DNA of 64,000 nucleotides from Ovis canadensis. Its lineage: Eukaryota > Chordata > Mammalia > Artiodactyla > Bovidae. Position numbers and translations under genes: made by a program. Under the pieces are notes generated by a model. That model was not told the origin of the DNA, did no database searches, and worked only from the letters and a program-made list of their open reading frames with translations. Shown piece by piece: positions 20,614-32,582 of the stretch (its first letter is position 1; every line of letters begins with the position of its first letter). The stretch spans positions 4,300,501-4,364,500 of the forward strand of contig NC_091247.1 in assembly GCF_042477335.2 (NCBI RefSeq), in the 5' to 3' direction.

Positions 20614-23590
20614 CCGTAAATCCTGCACACCGGAGCGCCATGCTCCCTGCTGGCGGTGTCACCAGGGCAAGATGGGATGGACTCTCGTGCCTCAATCTCA
20701 CAGAGTGCAACGACGCCCATCAACCTAAATTTGTCTCCAAAGATTATTTCCCAATTGTGAATTCACATTTTTAAATTGCTTGCATTCAGTTCTAGGAACC
20801 TGTATAAAAAGCCAACCTAGATTTTTTTTCCCGTTTAATGATGATTTCAAGCATCAAAGTGTTTCCCAAGTAAAAAGAAATGCAGGCGAAAGACGGTTTT
20901 GGTTCAGAAGGATGAATGCAAGAGAGGGTTTTTGATTGGAGACACAGACCTGTGTGTCTGTCACCAGGCCCACCTTGGCGCCCGAGTTGCTGGTCTGCTT
21001 GCTGTCATGCACATGTGCTTGCTCTGGGCCCGGAGATCTGTGGGTCTAAGTTGGGAAGCTTGGATGAATGAGTCAAAGAGTAAGCCATCTCCTGCTGGAC
21101 CCAGGGAACTCCCAGGACTCAATCAGTGGTGGCCTTTGAGCACTGCTTTCTCTTCAGGCTTCTAGAAGCTCCCTGCCAGGCAGAGCTCAGACATCAATCA
21201 CCACTGGCTTGTTGCTACCATCCCTGCTAAACATCTTGTACAATTGTCAGACTCCAGAACCCCATCTCCTTTCTTCTGGCTGAGAAGATTGTTAGTTACC
21301 TGGTTTGATCAGAGTAGGGGGTGGCAGGGAGAGAACCAGTGGGGTTTGGGCTCTAGTTTAAAAATCTGGAAAGAGGCTGAAGTCAGTGGGGATTCAGTGT
21401 GAAAAGAAAGCTGGACCTACCAGCCAAGAAGTCTGTTCTGGTCCTGGCTTAGCCCCGGCTTCTCTGGCGGGAGCAGACATGTCCTCAGCCCCCTCCCAGT
21501 TTTGTGAGCCCTGTTTCAAAGTCGTAGTACCCCAGGACCCCGCTTGCTCCCACCTCCTGCCTAGTGCACATGAACACAGGCATTGCCTTCCTCCCACCTC
21601 CAAGGGAACTTCTGAGAATTTCAAGCTGACTGGGTGGGGGTCCAGACCAGCCACCTCTCAGAGGCTCAGGAGGACAGTACACATGGGCCTCTTTGTCTGG
21701 TTGACTCTCGGGTGGGGTTTGGCCAAGAAACCCAACCTGGAGGCGGAAAGGCGGAATGTTCCCAAATGCCAACCACCAGGGAAATGAGCAAAACCAGGTC
21801 ACATCCCTGGTGAGGGCCAGTGTGGTGAGTGCTAGCGTGGCATTCTTTGGCACATGATCAGGAGCTGTCCCCATATCTGCCCCTCTTTAATTGAGAGGTG
21901 GCTTTTGGGGGGCAGACTCTGGGACACACAGTGGACCAATCACTGGCTTGGGGCCGACTCACTGAGTGAAGTCGGGCCCCTTCGACATCTCTTTTCCACC
22001 TGGGAAGTGGGGAGGATGGTGGAGGAGGGAGGTTAGCAGATGAGCCCTAAGGCCCCTGCAGACTGGAACCTTGGAGGGGGAGGCTCTGCCCTGGGTTGTG
22101 AAGGATGATCAAGGACCCCAGTTGTGCCTCGAGGTTCCCCCCAGCTCAGGCTCTGTGTGAGCGAGGACAGGCGTGTAGCCAACATGACAGGATACCTGAG
22201 AAGGCAGAATCGGACTGGAATCGGACCTGGGGCTTTGTGCAGGCTCAAATAATTCATGAGGAGGGAAGGACCAAGCTAGGGGAGGGAAGGAGGCCAGGAT
22301 GGAAGGGCTAGGCTCCTCCTTGGCCTCCTGCTTAGACCTGCCAGCGGGTGGCGGTGTAGGACAAGGAGTCGAGCAACTCTGCTGCATGCTTGAGCCTGGC
22401 CCTGGACCACCAGCGGCTGGGGGACTCCAGGAGAGGGGGAAGGCGTGCTCCTGGTGCATGGATCACAGCCCCGACCAGCCCCCCAAGTCCCGTCCGACCC
22501 GCTGCAGAGGCAAGAAGTAATCAGATAGACGAAAGAGATTTCCTGCCGCGTTTTCTGGCCAAGTCCGTGTTTCCCCACCTTGGCCCCGTCCTTGGTAAAG
22601 CTGGCCTGGAGGGGCCACTGACCAGTGGGGCATCTTGCTCATTGCCGTGGCAGATAGAGCCTAATTTGGGATCTTTTAGGCGATTCTGTGTCCTGATGTG
22701 TACCCTCCTATCCATTGTGGATTTCAGAGCAAGAGAGAGGGCTCCATTCAAAATATCTTGACCTTCTTGGTGCATCTGGACACAAAGCCTCCTTGGAGCA
22801 TCCTGCCCTCATCCCTCGACCTCCCTCTGACATTCAGTTGTCCCTCTTCAGTGTGCTTTATTGATAAGAAAATCATCCGCATTCCCCTGTTCTTTGAAAG
22901 TGCCGGAGTCTGCTAATCACAGGAGACACGTGCTTCACTGTCATCGTTACCGAAGTTCGCTTGAGAAAACATCTGGGGTGTGTCGGGGTCCTGACTCACA
23001 GATGAGGACACTGACACAGGGTCGCACAGAACACTCTCAGCGGAGCTGGGCGTCACGCCCTGGAATGACCACGAGCTCAGTGACCAGGCCCCTTGGGCTG
23101 GGGCGCTGTTCCCGGGGCTCAGAAGGCTGCAGGTGGGGATGCTTGTCTGGTGCATGGGGCGGGAGGGGGACTTTAGACCCTTAGGATGGGGTAGGGGTCC
23201 ATCAGGGCCCCACTGATCCAGATTCCCGAGGGGGTTGGTTAGTGTGTGCGGCATTTTTATGGAATTAGCTTCTAAGGAGCTGCAGTGCTGGCCTGTGTTG
23301 AGGCTGGGGAGGCTGTTCAAGAAACTCCCTCAGATCTGTAGTCACAGACTCACTGTGTCTCTGCCAAGGCTGATGGACGACCCCGCCAGGTACTTGGCCT
23401 GGGTAGGGGTGGGGGGCAGGAACCACAGTGGATGTTCATACCGTGGGGCGTTCCACAGGCCCCTAGCTCTGGGCCCTGGGATCTTAGACCCATGATCCGG
23501 GGCCACTTTCCCTTCTAGAGGAGGAGACAGGCAGTGAATAAGGGCTCATTGCTTTGCTGAGAATAAAACAGGTTGGTGTGGGTTTAGCTG

Positions 23591-23790
23591 GGGGCTACCC
23601 CTGGTGGCTCAGAGGGTAAAGAATCTACCTGAGACGAGGGAGACTGGGGTTCTGTTGCTGGGTTGGGAAAGTCCCCTGGAGGAGGGCATGGCAACTAACT
23701 CCAGTATTCTTGCCTGGAGAATCCCCATGGACAGAGGAGCCTGGTGGGCTGCACTCCATAGGGTCACGAAGAGTTGGACACACACACACT
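23591..23790 (+). mobile_element. Bov-tA SINE
   Basis: The tRNA-Glu-like head (CCCTGGTGGCTCAGAGGGTA) is followed by the BovB-derived body: CTCCAGTATTCTTGCCTGGA, CATGGACAGAGGAGCCTGGT, and a decayed GGGTCACGAAGAGTTGGACA end in an (AC)n tail. Ruminant-specific. Confidence 0.93.
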
Positions 23791-23828
23791 CCAGGGAAGG
23801 CCTTTTGAATGGGAGACTTGTTCATATC

Positions 23829-23943
23829 TTTTTTTTTTTTTTTTTTTTTGTCCACACCACACAACTTACAGAATCTTTAGTTCCCTGACCAGGGATTGAA
23901 CCTGGACCTGAGTCCTAACCGCTGGACTATCAGGGAATTCCCA
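23829..23943 (-). mobile_element. CHR-type SINE (antisense)
   Basis: A T20-type tail complement is followed by CTTTAGTTCCCTGACCAGGG, ATTGAACCTGG and CTAACCGCTGGACTATCAGG. It sits directly downstream of a Bov-tA copy. Confidence 0.88.
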
Positions 23944-23987
23944 TAGGGGATATCTTACCCTTTTTTACTTTTTAAACTAATTCCTGA

Positions 23988-24114
23988 TTTTATTTTCTTT
24001 TTGGCTGTGTCATGGGTCTCCTGGGGGTCTCCTGGGGTCCCCAACCAGGGATTGAACCTGGGCCCTGGCAGTAAAAGCCGGGAACACTAACCACGAGCCT
24101 ACCAGGGAACTGCC
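23988..24114 (-). mobile_element. CHR-type SINE (antisense), diverged
   Basis: TTTGGCTGTGTCATGGGTCT, CCAACCAGGGATTGAACCTG and CACTAACCACGAGCCTACCA identify it. It contains a short internal duplication (CTCCTGGGGGTCTCCTGGGG). Confidence 0.8.
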
Positions 24115-25437
24115 TGAGGGGGTTGAGGGGACTTGGCGTTTGAGCTAAGATCTAAATGACAAGAAGGGGTGGGCAGGTGACAAGCTGTGGAGAAGGGATT
24201 GTGGGGAGAAGCAGGAACCTGATACAATTCTCCAGACAGATGATGGGGACCTGGAGATGAATCAGGATGTTTTTGGAAGTAACACTGACAGGCTTGTTGA
24301 TGGATCGGGTGCAGGAGTGGAGGAAGCGGAGTCGTGACGGTTTTTGTCTTCAGCCTCTGGGTGGTCTCAAGTATGAGATGGGGGAAATGGAGGGCGAATC
24401 GAGTTTGGTGGGGAAAACAGAACCCAGAATTCTGTCCCGGCTGTGCTGGTTTGAGATGAATGGCTGACGCTTGAGTGGAGACGCCTGGCCCGGGGCGAGG
24501 GGCCTGGGGAGTCGCAGTTGGATAAACGAGCGTGGGATTCCAGGGAGAGATCCAGGTTGAAGGTCAGTGCTGGGACCCCTCAGACTAGTCAGGGGATTTT
24601 AAAGCTTGAGAGTTTGCCTGAGGTCTTATAGGCGCTGGTCGAGATGTTGTGGAGAAAGTCAGGGCCCTTAGAGAGCCTGAGGCTGATTCTCACACTGGTT
24701 TACCGGTTTTCAAATAAAGGCACAAGAGGAGGTTGACAAATAGCTCTTTTAATTTAAAGTAGATCGGTATCTAATTTGTGGGGAGAAACCAGAGGACCTG
24801 CAGAAAGATGGAGGTGCGAAGGGCCCCAGTCTGGGTGCTTTCAGCCCTGGAGGGCATTGTCTTTCAGGAGGTGGGAGGGGTGACCTTCCCAGGTCAGTGT
24901 TGGTGGAGGCGTCTTAGCCCTGAAGAGGTGAGGGCCCGCTCCAAGTAAGGAGCTTGGGCTCTTCCTGTCCTCAGGGGTCCCAGAGAGACAGTACTGCCAT
25001 GGAGAGACATCAGGCATCCCCCAAAAGAAAACTTAAACCTCATGTTTGGAACACGAAATGAGGGCTTTCAAAGCATGATACTGTCACACTTTGTACAGCA
25101 AATACATGGGTTGTTTTTAATACTTGAGGACAGAGCCTTAGTCTGGAGCCTATAAAATCTGCCTTGAAACTCGAGTTTCTCTTATCAGGCTGGGGCTTGA
25201 GAAGCGAGGTAGAGTCCTGCTGGAAGAGGGGAGTCCCTAAGTGAGGGGTTGCTGGGGCTAAGGGGAGCGAGTATGGCTAACTCTAAAGGGGGGCTCTTGG
25301 TAAAAATAAGTCATCTAAGACCCGAATCCAAGGTCCTGGCTGAGGCAGAACCCACAGAACGATGGGGGAGTGTCTTGTGTGAGTTGGGGCAAGGCAGGCG
25401 AGTCCTTCAGAGAATTTTCTACTGCATCAGACAGGCT
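24115..25437. other. CFAP77: CFAP77 3' UTR and downstream flank
   Basis: DNA 3' of the CFAP77 stop on the - strand. The UTR is presumably within 25437 down to about 25.1 kb if the ATTAAA at 25116-25121 is used, or to about 24.73 kb with another TTTAAT (- strand ATTAAA) near 24748. No other feature recognised. Confidence 0.45.
25116..25121 (-). terminator. CFAP77: Candidate poly(A) signal ATTAAA of CFAP77
   Basis: TTTAAT on the + strand reads ATTAAA on the gene strand, about 320 bp after the stop. No canonical AATAAA was seen closer. A weak, variant hexamer, so uncertain. Confidence 0.35.
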
Positions 25438-26797
<1,360 letters not shown>

Positions 26798-27008
26798 GCC
26801 TTCCCAGGTGGCTCCAGTGGTAAAGAACCCACCCGCCTATGCAGGAGACGTAAGAGACACCCGTTTTATCCCTGGGTCGGGAAGATCCCGTGGAGGAGGG
26901 CAGGGCAACCCACGCCAGTATTCTTGCCAGAGAATCCCATGGACAGAGGAGTCTGGTGGGGTTGCAAAATGCTGGACACGACTGGAGCAACTTAGCACGC
27001 ACAGACAC
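26798..27008 (+). mobile_element. Bov-tA SINE
   Basis: CTTCCCAGGTGGCTCCAGTG head, a decayed B-box area, then CCAGTATTCTTGCCAGAGAA, ATCCCATGGACAGAGGAGTC and GCTGGACACGACTGGAGCAA. Ends near CACAGACACAG. Confidence 0.93.
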
Positions 27009-27884
27009 AGAGGGGAGGCGGGGAGGGACTTGCAGGGAACGTCTCTGTCCTTCGTGTCCCACACCCTGGTCCCCGGCAGGACTCACCGTGGCCTGGGGAC
27101 CCACAGCCCCGGGGGGATGTCATGGCTCACCAGAGCTCGACCTCCTTGCAGACTCTGTCAGCCCCCCAGTCTCGGTCACAGGCTAGGGTGGGACACTTCA
27201 GGTCCAGGGAGACAGTGAGTCAGAGTGCATGCAGGGCCCAATGGCATCTGACTCCACTGTGTTCATTTTACAGGTGAGGAAACTGAGGCCCAGAGCAAAG
27301 TTGGTCCAGGGCCGGCCCCAAAGGAAATCAGGGACAGAGAAGCTCTGCCTTCGCACCCCCTCCCCCGACCCATGAACCCCTGGGTCCTAGCTTCTGGATT
27401 CCTTCTAGAATATTCTGCTATGGCTGCCACTCTGGCTGCGTCCAAACGGCACTGCAAAAACTTATTAGAAGCTGCTAAAAAAAAAAAAAGTCAAATGGTG
27501 ATGAGTAGATTGAGTTAGCTATTCCAGGACATAAATCTGCATCCCTCATTCTCTGGGGGATGTGGGCCCTCTGGAGTCTCTGCAGAAAGCCATGACCCGC
27601 TCCTCTGGGAAAATATGTGCCCACGAGTCCTCAGGAACAAATAGTGCAGGAGAGTCATGGACACGCTTCCCCAGTCCCTCTGTGGACACTCGTGGTGGCA
27701 TTTCCGGGAGCCGTCCCAGCTCCAGCCTCAGGCCTCCCGTTTCTGGGCCGTGCATCAGGGTTGTTCCCGGGCAGGGCCCAAGCCCAGGCCCAAAGCTCTG
27801 AGTCCCCCTGGGCGGGCCCTTCCCACCGTCACCGAAGGCCACTCAGGCCTAGGCTCAAGGCCTGGGGGTCAACTGATTTCCAGC
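27009..27884 (-). other. CFAP77: CFAP77 intronic DNA with a MIR fragment
   Basis: A MIR core (CATTTTACAGGTGAGGAAAC TGAGGCCCAGAG) at about 27240-27320, an A13 run at 27476-27489, otherwise unremarkable. Overlapping open frames at 27.56-28.0 kb lack splice context. Confidence 0.5.
27240..27320 (-). repeat. MIR SINE fragment
   Basis: CATTTTACAGGTGAGGAAAC followed by TGAGGCCCAGAGCAAAG is the well-preserved MIR core in reverse orientation. Confidence 0.75.
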
Positions 27885-28000
27885 AGCCACAGTCTTTCAT
27901 ACTTTTGGCTATACAATAGGTCTTTGTTGGTTATCCATCTTAAATATAGCAGTGTCTACATGACACTCCACAGTGCTGTTCTCAGCTCGGTCTCCAGTTT
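27885..28000 (-). mobile_element. Ruminant L1 3'-end fragment
   Basis: ATACAATAGGTCTTTGTTGG, then TTATCCATCTTAAATATAGC and AGTGTCTACATGACA, is the antisense of the artiodactyl L1 3' UTR. The same region is seen in sense orientation at about 57850. Confidence 0.65.
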
Positions 28001-28355
28001 CAGGACACTTATCAAATGGCCTCACGGAAGGTATTGAGAAGAGAGAAGTTCCAATACTTCATGCAGGACAGAAGTAGCCGTAAACAAAAGGCCTTTTCCA
28101 GGGTCCATCCTGCATCCCCTCTGGCACGGGACAGGGGCTTGTAAACAGTGACATGTGTCTCCTGACACCCGTGCTTCCCAGAAGGCAGCTAGAGACACTC
28201 AGTAAGACCTCCTGGGCAGCCCGGCCGATGGAGAGGTCGGGCTGGCTTCCGTGGCCATCTGTGGCATCCAGAGCGGCAATAGTCCTGAGCCGGGGGCCAG
28301 CCGCCAGCCGTTCCTCACTGGAAGCACAGCTCTAAAGGACCATGCACCCCTCTGG

Positions 28356-28640
28356 CTCTCGTAAGGGACTGAATGGTGACCTCCCGGCCAAAGGCACATC
28401 CACGTTCTAACCCGGGGACCTGTGACTATGATCACTATTTGTGAAAGGGGGCTTTGTAGATATGATTACAGATCTTGAGATGAGAATTATCCCGAGTATT
28501 CAGGTGGGCTCTGAATCCAGTGACAGGCATCCTTGTAAGAGACAGAAGTCACAGGGAGAGGGGACGGCCATGTGAAGACAGAGCCGTAGGCTGGAGTGAT
28601 GAGGCCAGAACTCGGGAACGCCAAGAGCTGCCAGTGACTG
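28356..28640 (+). mobile_element. MaLR-type LTR fragment (MLT-like)
   Basis: GGGACTGAATGGTGACCTCC, then a diverged LTR body with GTAGATATGATTACAGATCT, CATCCTTGTAAGAGACAG and GGCCATGTGAAGACAGAGCC. The layout matches mammalian ERVL-MaLR solo LTRs; no internal region is present. It abuts the minisatellite at 28652. Confidence 0.6.
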
Positions 28641-28651
28641 CTGGGGCGTGA

Positions 28652-29060
28652 TGCTGATGGTGAGTGGTGCTGGTGGTGGGTGGTGAGTGGTATTGATGGT
28701 GGGTGATGTTGATGGTGGGTGGTGAGTGGTATTAATGGTGGGTGGTGCTGATGGTGGGGGGTACTGGTGGTGGGTGGTGCTGATGGTGAGGGGTACTGAT
28801 GCTGGGTGGTGCTGATGGTGGGTGGTGCTGATGGTAGGTGGTGAGTGGTATTGATGGTGGGTGGTGTTGATGGTGAGTGGTGTTGATGGTGGGTGGTGCT
28901 GATGGTGGGTGGTGCTGATGGTGGGTGGTTCTGATGGTGGGTGCTGAGTGGTACTGATGGTGAGTGGTGCTGATGGTGGGTGGTGAGTGGTATTGATGGT
29001 GGGTGGTACTGATGGTGAGTGGTATTGATGGTGGGTGGTGCTGACAGTGGGTGATGTGGT
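28652..29060. repeat. GGTGGTGCTGATGGTG minisatellite
   Basis: About 400 bp built of (GGTGGTGCTGATGGTGGGT)-type units of 15-24 bp, with variants TATTGATGG, GAGTGGTATT and TACTGGTGG. Higher-order copies of roughly 60-120 bp include GGTGAGTGGTATTGATGGTG. G-rich with GGTGGTG repeats on the + strand. Very likely polymorphic in array length. Confidence 0.92.
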
Positions 29061-29958
29061 TGTGTGCCGTGCTAGTGGCAGGAGGCTTGGAACGCTGGTC
29101 TCCTGAGTAGATGTCAGGGGGACCCAGGTCCTAGGTGCTGCTCAGCTTAGAGGTAACCAGGTTAACATTAGCACACAAACAAAAGAGAAGCCCAGGGGAA
29201 GCTCTCTTTTTCCTTCCTTGGAAACTTTATCAGGGAAGAAACATTCACTCATCCACCCATCTAAAAAGTATTTATTGCGCACCTATGTGCCAAGGACGTG
29301 CTCTGGTGTTCCTGCTGCCACGTGGCCCTGGTTTTCTACAGGGGCGTCTGGGGCACAAGAGGTTCGCCCCAGTGACTGACAACACACTCTGACACCTACT
29401 GTGTTCTCAGCAGCAGTGGGCTGACATGTGGGAGGCAGGCATTTAGTATGTGGTCCCTGCTGTTGAAGGATTCCCATTCCTGCTGGACTTTCTTCTCGGA
29501 GTTAAGTCACTCATGGGAGGGATGACTTCAGTCTTCCATGGGAGGGACCCAGGGGGGCACAGGTGAGAGTCCAGCCCTAGAACCCTGTAAGGTGGGGTTT
29601 GCACCTGCCCTGTTCCCCAGTGACCTGCAGTGCCTGGCATGGGGCCTGGCATTCAGGACATGTTGAAACAAAGTTGAAAAGACCGAACAAATGAGTGGAT
29701 GAGTGAAGGAAGGAAGTGGGCGAAACTCACCGGGCTTCAGATGGTCAGGGAGGGCTTCTCAGGCCAGGTGGGACTTGATTACGGCCTGGGAGGATTGGGA
29801 TGAGAGGGTGGGCCGGGGAACACAGCAGGGGAAATGGTGCCAGCAGAGGGGGAAAGTGACAATCAAAGCAGATGCTTAGTGGCTGGGGCTGGGGACTCTC
29901 CAGAGAGCTCACTCGAGCAGAAGCTTACTCCCCCGCCCTCATGGGACTGTTCTTTAGA
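29061..29958 (-). other. CFAP77: CFAP77 intronic DNA with L2 remnants
   Basis: L2-like pieces occur at about 29240-29300 (CACTCATCCACCCATC ... TATTTATTGCGCACC) and, in the opposite orientation, about 29625-29700 (GTGCCTGGCATGGGGCCTGG ... ACAAATGAGTGGATG). No gene recognised. Confidence 0.45.
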
Positions 29959-30170
29959 AAGAGAAGTGAAAGTCACTCAGTTGTACCCAACACTTTGTGA
30001 CCCCATGGACTGTAACCCACCAGGCTTCTCTGTCCATGGAATTTTCTAGGCAAGAATGCTGGAGTGGGTTGCCATTCCCCTTTTCAGGGGATCTCCCCGA
30101 CCCAGGGATCGAACCCAGGTCTCCTGCATTGCAGGCAGATTCTTTACTGTCTGAACCACCAGGGGAATCC
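29959..30170 (-). mobile_element. Bov-tA SINE (antisense)
   Basis: GTGAAAGTCACTCAGTTGTA opens the BovB-derived end in reverse; GCTGGAGTGGGTTGCCATTC and CCCAGGGATCGAACCCAGGT (reverse B-box) follow, ending at CTGAACCACCAGGGGAATCC. Confidence 0.94.
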
Positions 30171-31689
30171 ATGAGACAGAAGGAGAAGAGAAGGGGCCTG
30201 TTCTGTACCCATGAAGTCCCCAGCTCCTGAAGCAGAATACGGAAGTCCACGGAGAGGGGCGTTTCGGCTTTCAGAACACCAAGAGGCAAGTGCCCCTCCA
30301 CAGAATGTGCCCTGGAGACCAGCGACTAGGACCTTGGGCCCATGGCTGTTTCGGTAACAGACCTGCTGTTTGCCAGGCCCGGTGCTCTTATTTAACACAA
30401 GCCTCAGAGCATCCACTGTTGTCTCCATCTTACAGATGGGGAGCCAGGGGCCCCAGAAGGTTAGGTCACTCGCCCCAGGTCTCACAGAACCCCAGAGCCG
30501 TGGGGTCATCCCGGCCCCAGATCCTCACCGAGAAACTCCACTCTCTTAACAAATGCCCAGGAAATGAGTCAAGGGAAAGGCCCTGCTAGAAACCAGGCGG
30601 CTCCCGCCCGGCTGCACGCTCTCTCCTCTGAAAATAGCAGCTCCGCCAGAGATGAGGGTCCTAATCACAAGTCAGGCCTCAAGCATGTGTGGTCACGACC
30701 CTGCAGACCCCTGGAGTCAAAGGATGAAGAGCCATGGAGCAAAGAATTCCTTCGGAGATGCTTCTAAATTAAGCCATCTGCAGTCTGTCTCCGCCTGGAG
30801 CTAAGAAACTGTAATGGCTTTGGCAGGAGACAGCTCTGCTGAATGGAGCTGAGTCGCTCTCAGGTCAATGCAGGTAAATAAGAGGCGAGTGCCACTGGCC
30901 TGCCAGCAGCCCTGGGAGCAGGATGGGCAGGTTGGCGAAGGTGCTGGTCCTGTTTGAATGGGGAGCATCTCAATACATTGCTCAAATAAGGACCAGGTGC
31001 CTGCACTACACAGGACATCCTGGGGACGTGCTGGTGAATAAGGCCGACCCACACGGACCCTGCGAGATGGCACAAGAGGCGGCTGCTAAACGCACTGTAC
31101 ATGTCATCATTTAATGGCAATTAGTAGCGCTGTGGACTGGGGAATTCTAAGTCCATCTAGGGGCAGGAAGGTCTTTCTAGAGAGGATGAGGGAACTATCC
31201 AGGAGAAAAGGAAGGCAAAGATGTTCTAGACGAGAGGGACCAGCCCAAACCCTGAGCAAACGTGGCCAAATGGGAGAGAATGAAAGCCAGTGAGTGTGGC
31301 TGGGGGACACAGAGACGAGGCCGGGGAGGTGAGCAATTATCACTATCAATCCTTAAAAAAAAGATTTGTTAGGGACCGCAATCCCCTGCCTGGATGATAC
31401 CCTTTGCCTCTCTGCAACCAGATTGGAATAAAAGATTCCCAGAAACCTAGGGTTGGAAGAGACCTCAGAGATCAGTATCTCCAACTCTCCCATTATACAG
31501 ATGAAAAAGCCAAGGCGCAGAGATGGGAAGTGATTCTCTCAGGGTCTCCGTGGTCCTGGGCAGAGCTGACACCAGGAGCCACTCCATCACCATTTCCTGA
31601 GGTCCCTGCCCCTGTCACTGTGGTCCCCATTCTGCCCCAGGGGATCTGGATTCCTGGATCCCATTTCCCAATTCATGTGAAAGCCTCTG
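30171..31689 (-). other. CFAP77: CFAP77 intronic DNA with MIR fragments
   Basis: A MIR (about 30385-30500, CCATCTTACAGATGGGGAGC) and an ancient repeat core at 31445-31540 (GGTTGGAAGAGACCTCAGAG ... CATTATACAGATGAAAAAGC). A non-repetitive stretch at 30770-30860 is unremarkable. No exon recognised. Confidence 0.45.
30385..30500 (-). repeat. MIR SINE fragment
   Basis: CCATCTTACAGATGGGGAGC, GGTTAGGTCACTCGCCCCAG and GTCTCACAGAACCCCAGAGC reproduce the reverse of the MIR core and flank. Confidence 0.65.
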
Positions 31690-32215
31690 TGCTTTTCTCG
31701 TCTGCTTTGCATCCGATTGATATCTTTAATTGTGCCTTTGACGTTCATTAATTTTGCTCTTGACTTTGTGGTTTCCTTCTTTGAAGTCTCTCTGTTGTTC
31801 TGTTTCCAGCATCTAGAGTTGTCTGCTTAGCTGTAATTGCCTTTTAATCTTTCTTTTTTCCCCTAATATTAACATTTATATAACATAGCATTGGCAACTA
31901 TGTTTCCCGCTAAATTTTCTTTTATCTCATCTCACAAGTTTTGAGAATATTTATTTTTGTTTGATTCTCTTTTCATCTAATCTCCATCAAATTTCGTTTG
32001 GATTTCTTCTTTTGTCCTGAGGTTATTTATAAATAGGGTTTTACATTTCCAGGCAATTTTGTTAGTTACGTCTGTGACTGATTTTCTAATTTAATTTCTT
32101 TGGTGCCAAAGTGATCTGTGTGAATCAGATAGATTCTTTGGTGTTTGTTGAGTTCTTATGCTTGTGTGAAAAGTCTGATCCACTTTGGATGGAAAGTCAC
32201 TGTGTGGAATAAACT
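31690..32215 (-). mobile_element. Ancient L1 fragment (ORF2 region, antisense)
   Basis: GTTTGGATTTCTTCTTTTGT, CCTGAGGTTATTTATAAATA, and AGTTCTTATGCTTGTGTGAA resemble the reverse complement of L1 ORF2. It is AT-rich and broken by many changes; no open frame remains. Confidence 0.6.
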
Positions 32216-32459
32216 GGTGCCATTATAGAGAAGATGCCCACGTGACCTGGGTTAGGGGATAAGGTGTGACCATTGCCCCTTCATCTGCATGCTCATTATT
32301 TCTCTTATTGAATAGTTACTGAGTACCCACTGTGTGCCAGGTGCTAGGAGTCAGGGAGAATTCAGATAGCCTCTGCTATCACGGAGCCAGGAAACTAGCA
32401 ATAAAAATAGTCACCCAACTGCTTATTTGCTTATAGTCATGCTATTAAAAGAAGTATAG

Positions 32460-32582
32460 TGACTTCCCTGGTGGTCCAGTGGCTAAGACTCCATGCTCGC
32501 AGTGAAGGGGGCCCAGGTTCTATCCCTGATCGGGGAACTAGATCTCACATGCTGTAACTCAGATGCAACTAAGAAAGAAAGG
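32460..32582 (+). mobile_element. CHR-type SINE
   Basis: GACTTCCCTGGTGGTCCAGT, GGCTAAGACTCCATGCTCGC and CCCTGATCGGGGAACTAGAT followed by CACATGCTGTAACTCAGATG; a short AAGAAAGAAA tail. Confidence 0.9.

Larger units (their letters stand above)
19833..23590. other. Intergenic DNA between BARHL1 and CFAP77
   Basis: No gene recognised. Contents: a C-rich low-complexity run (20165-20235), a 26-bp tandem duplication (about 20303-20360), a polypyrimidine tract (20515-20613), a CTCF-like word at 22341-22355 and a MIR-like core near 23000. The rest appears single-copy. Confidence 0.55.

Noticed and set aside
28652-29060. CRISPR-like regularly spaced repeats
   Set aside because: Direct minisatellite with no unique spacers, in a mammalian genome; no cas-like genes.
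29954-30301. 115-codon frame containing DLGSIPGSGRSPEKGNGNPL
   Set aside because: The standard conceptual translation of a Bov-tA element, seen in several other copies of this window.
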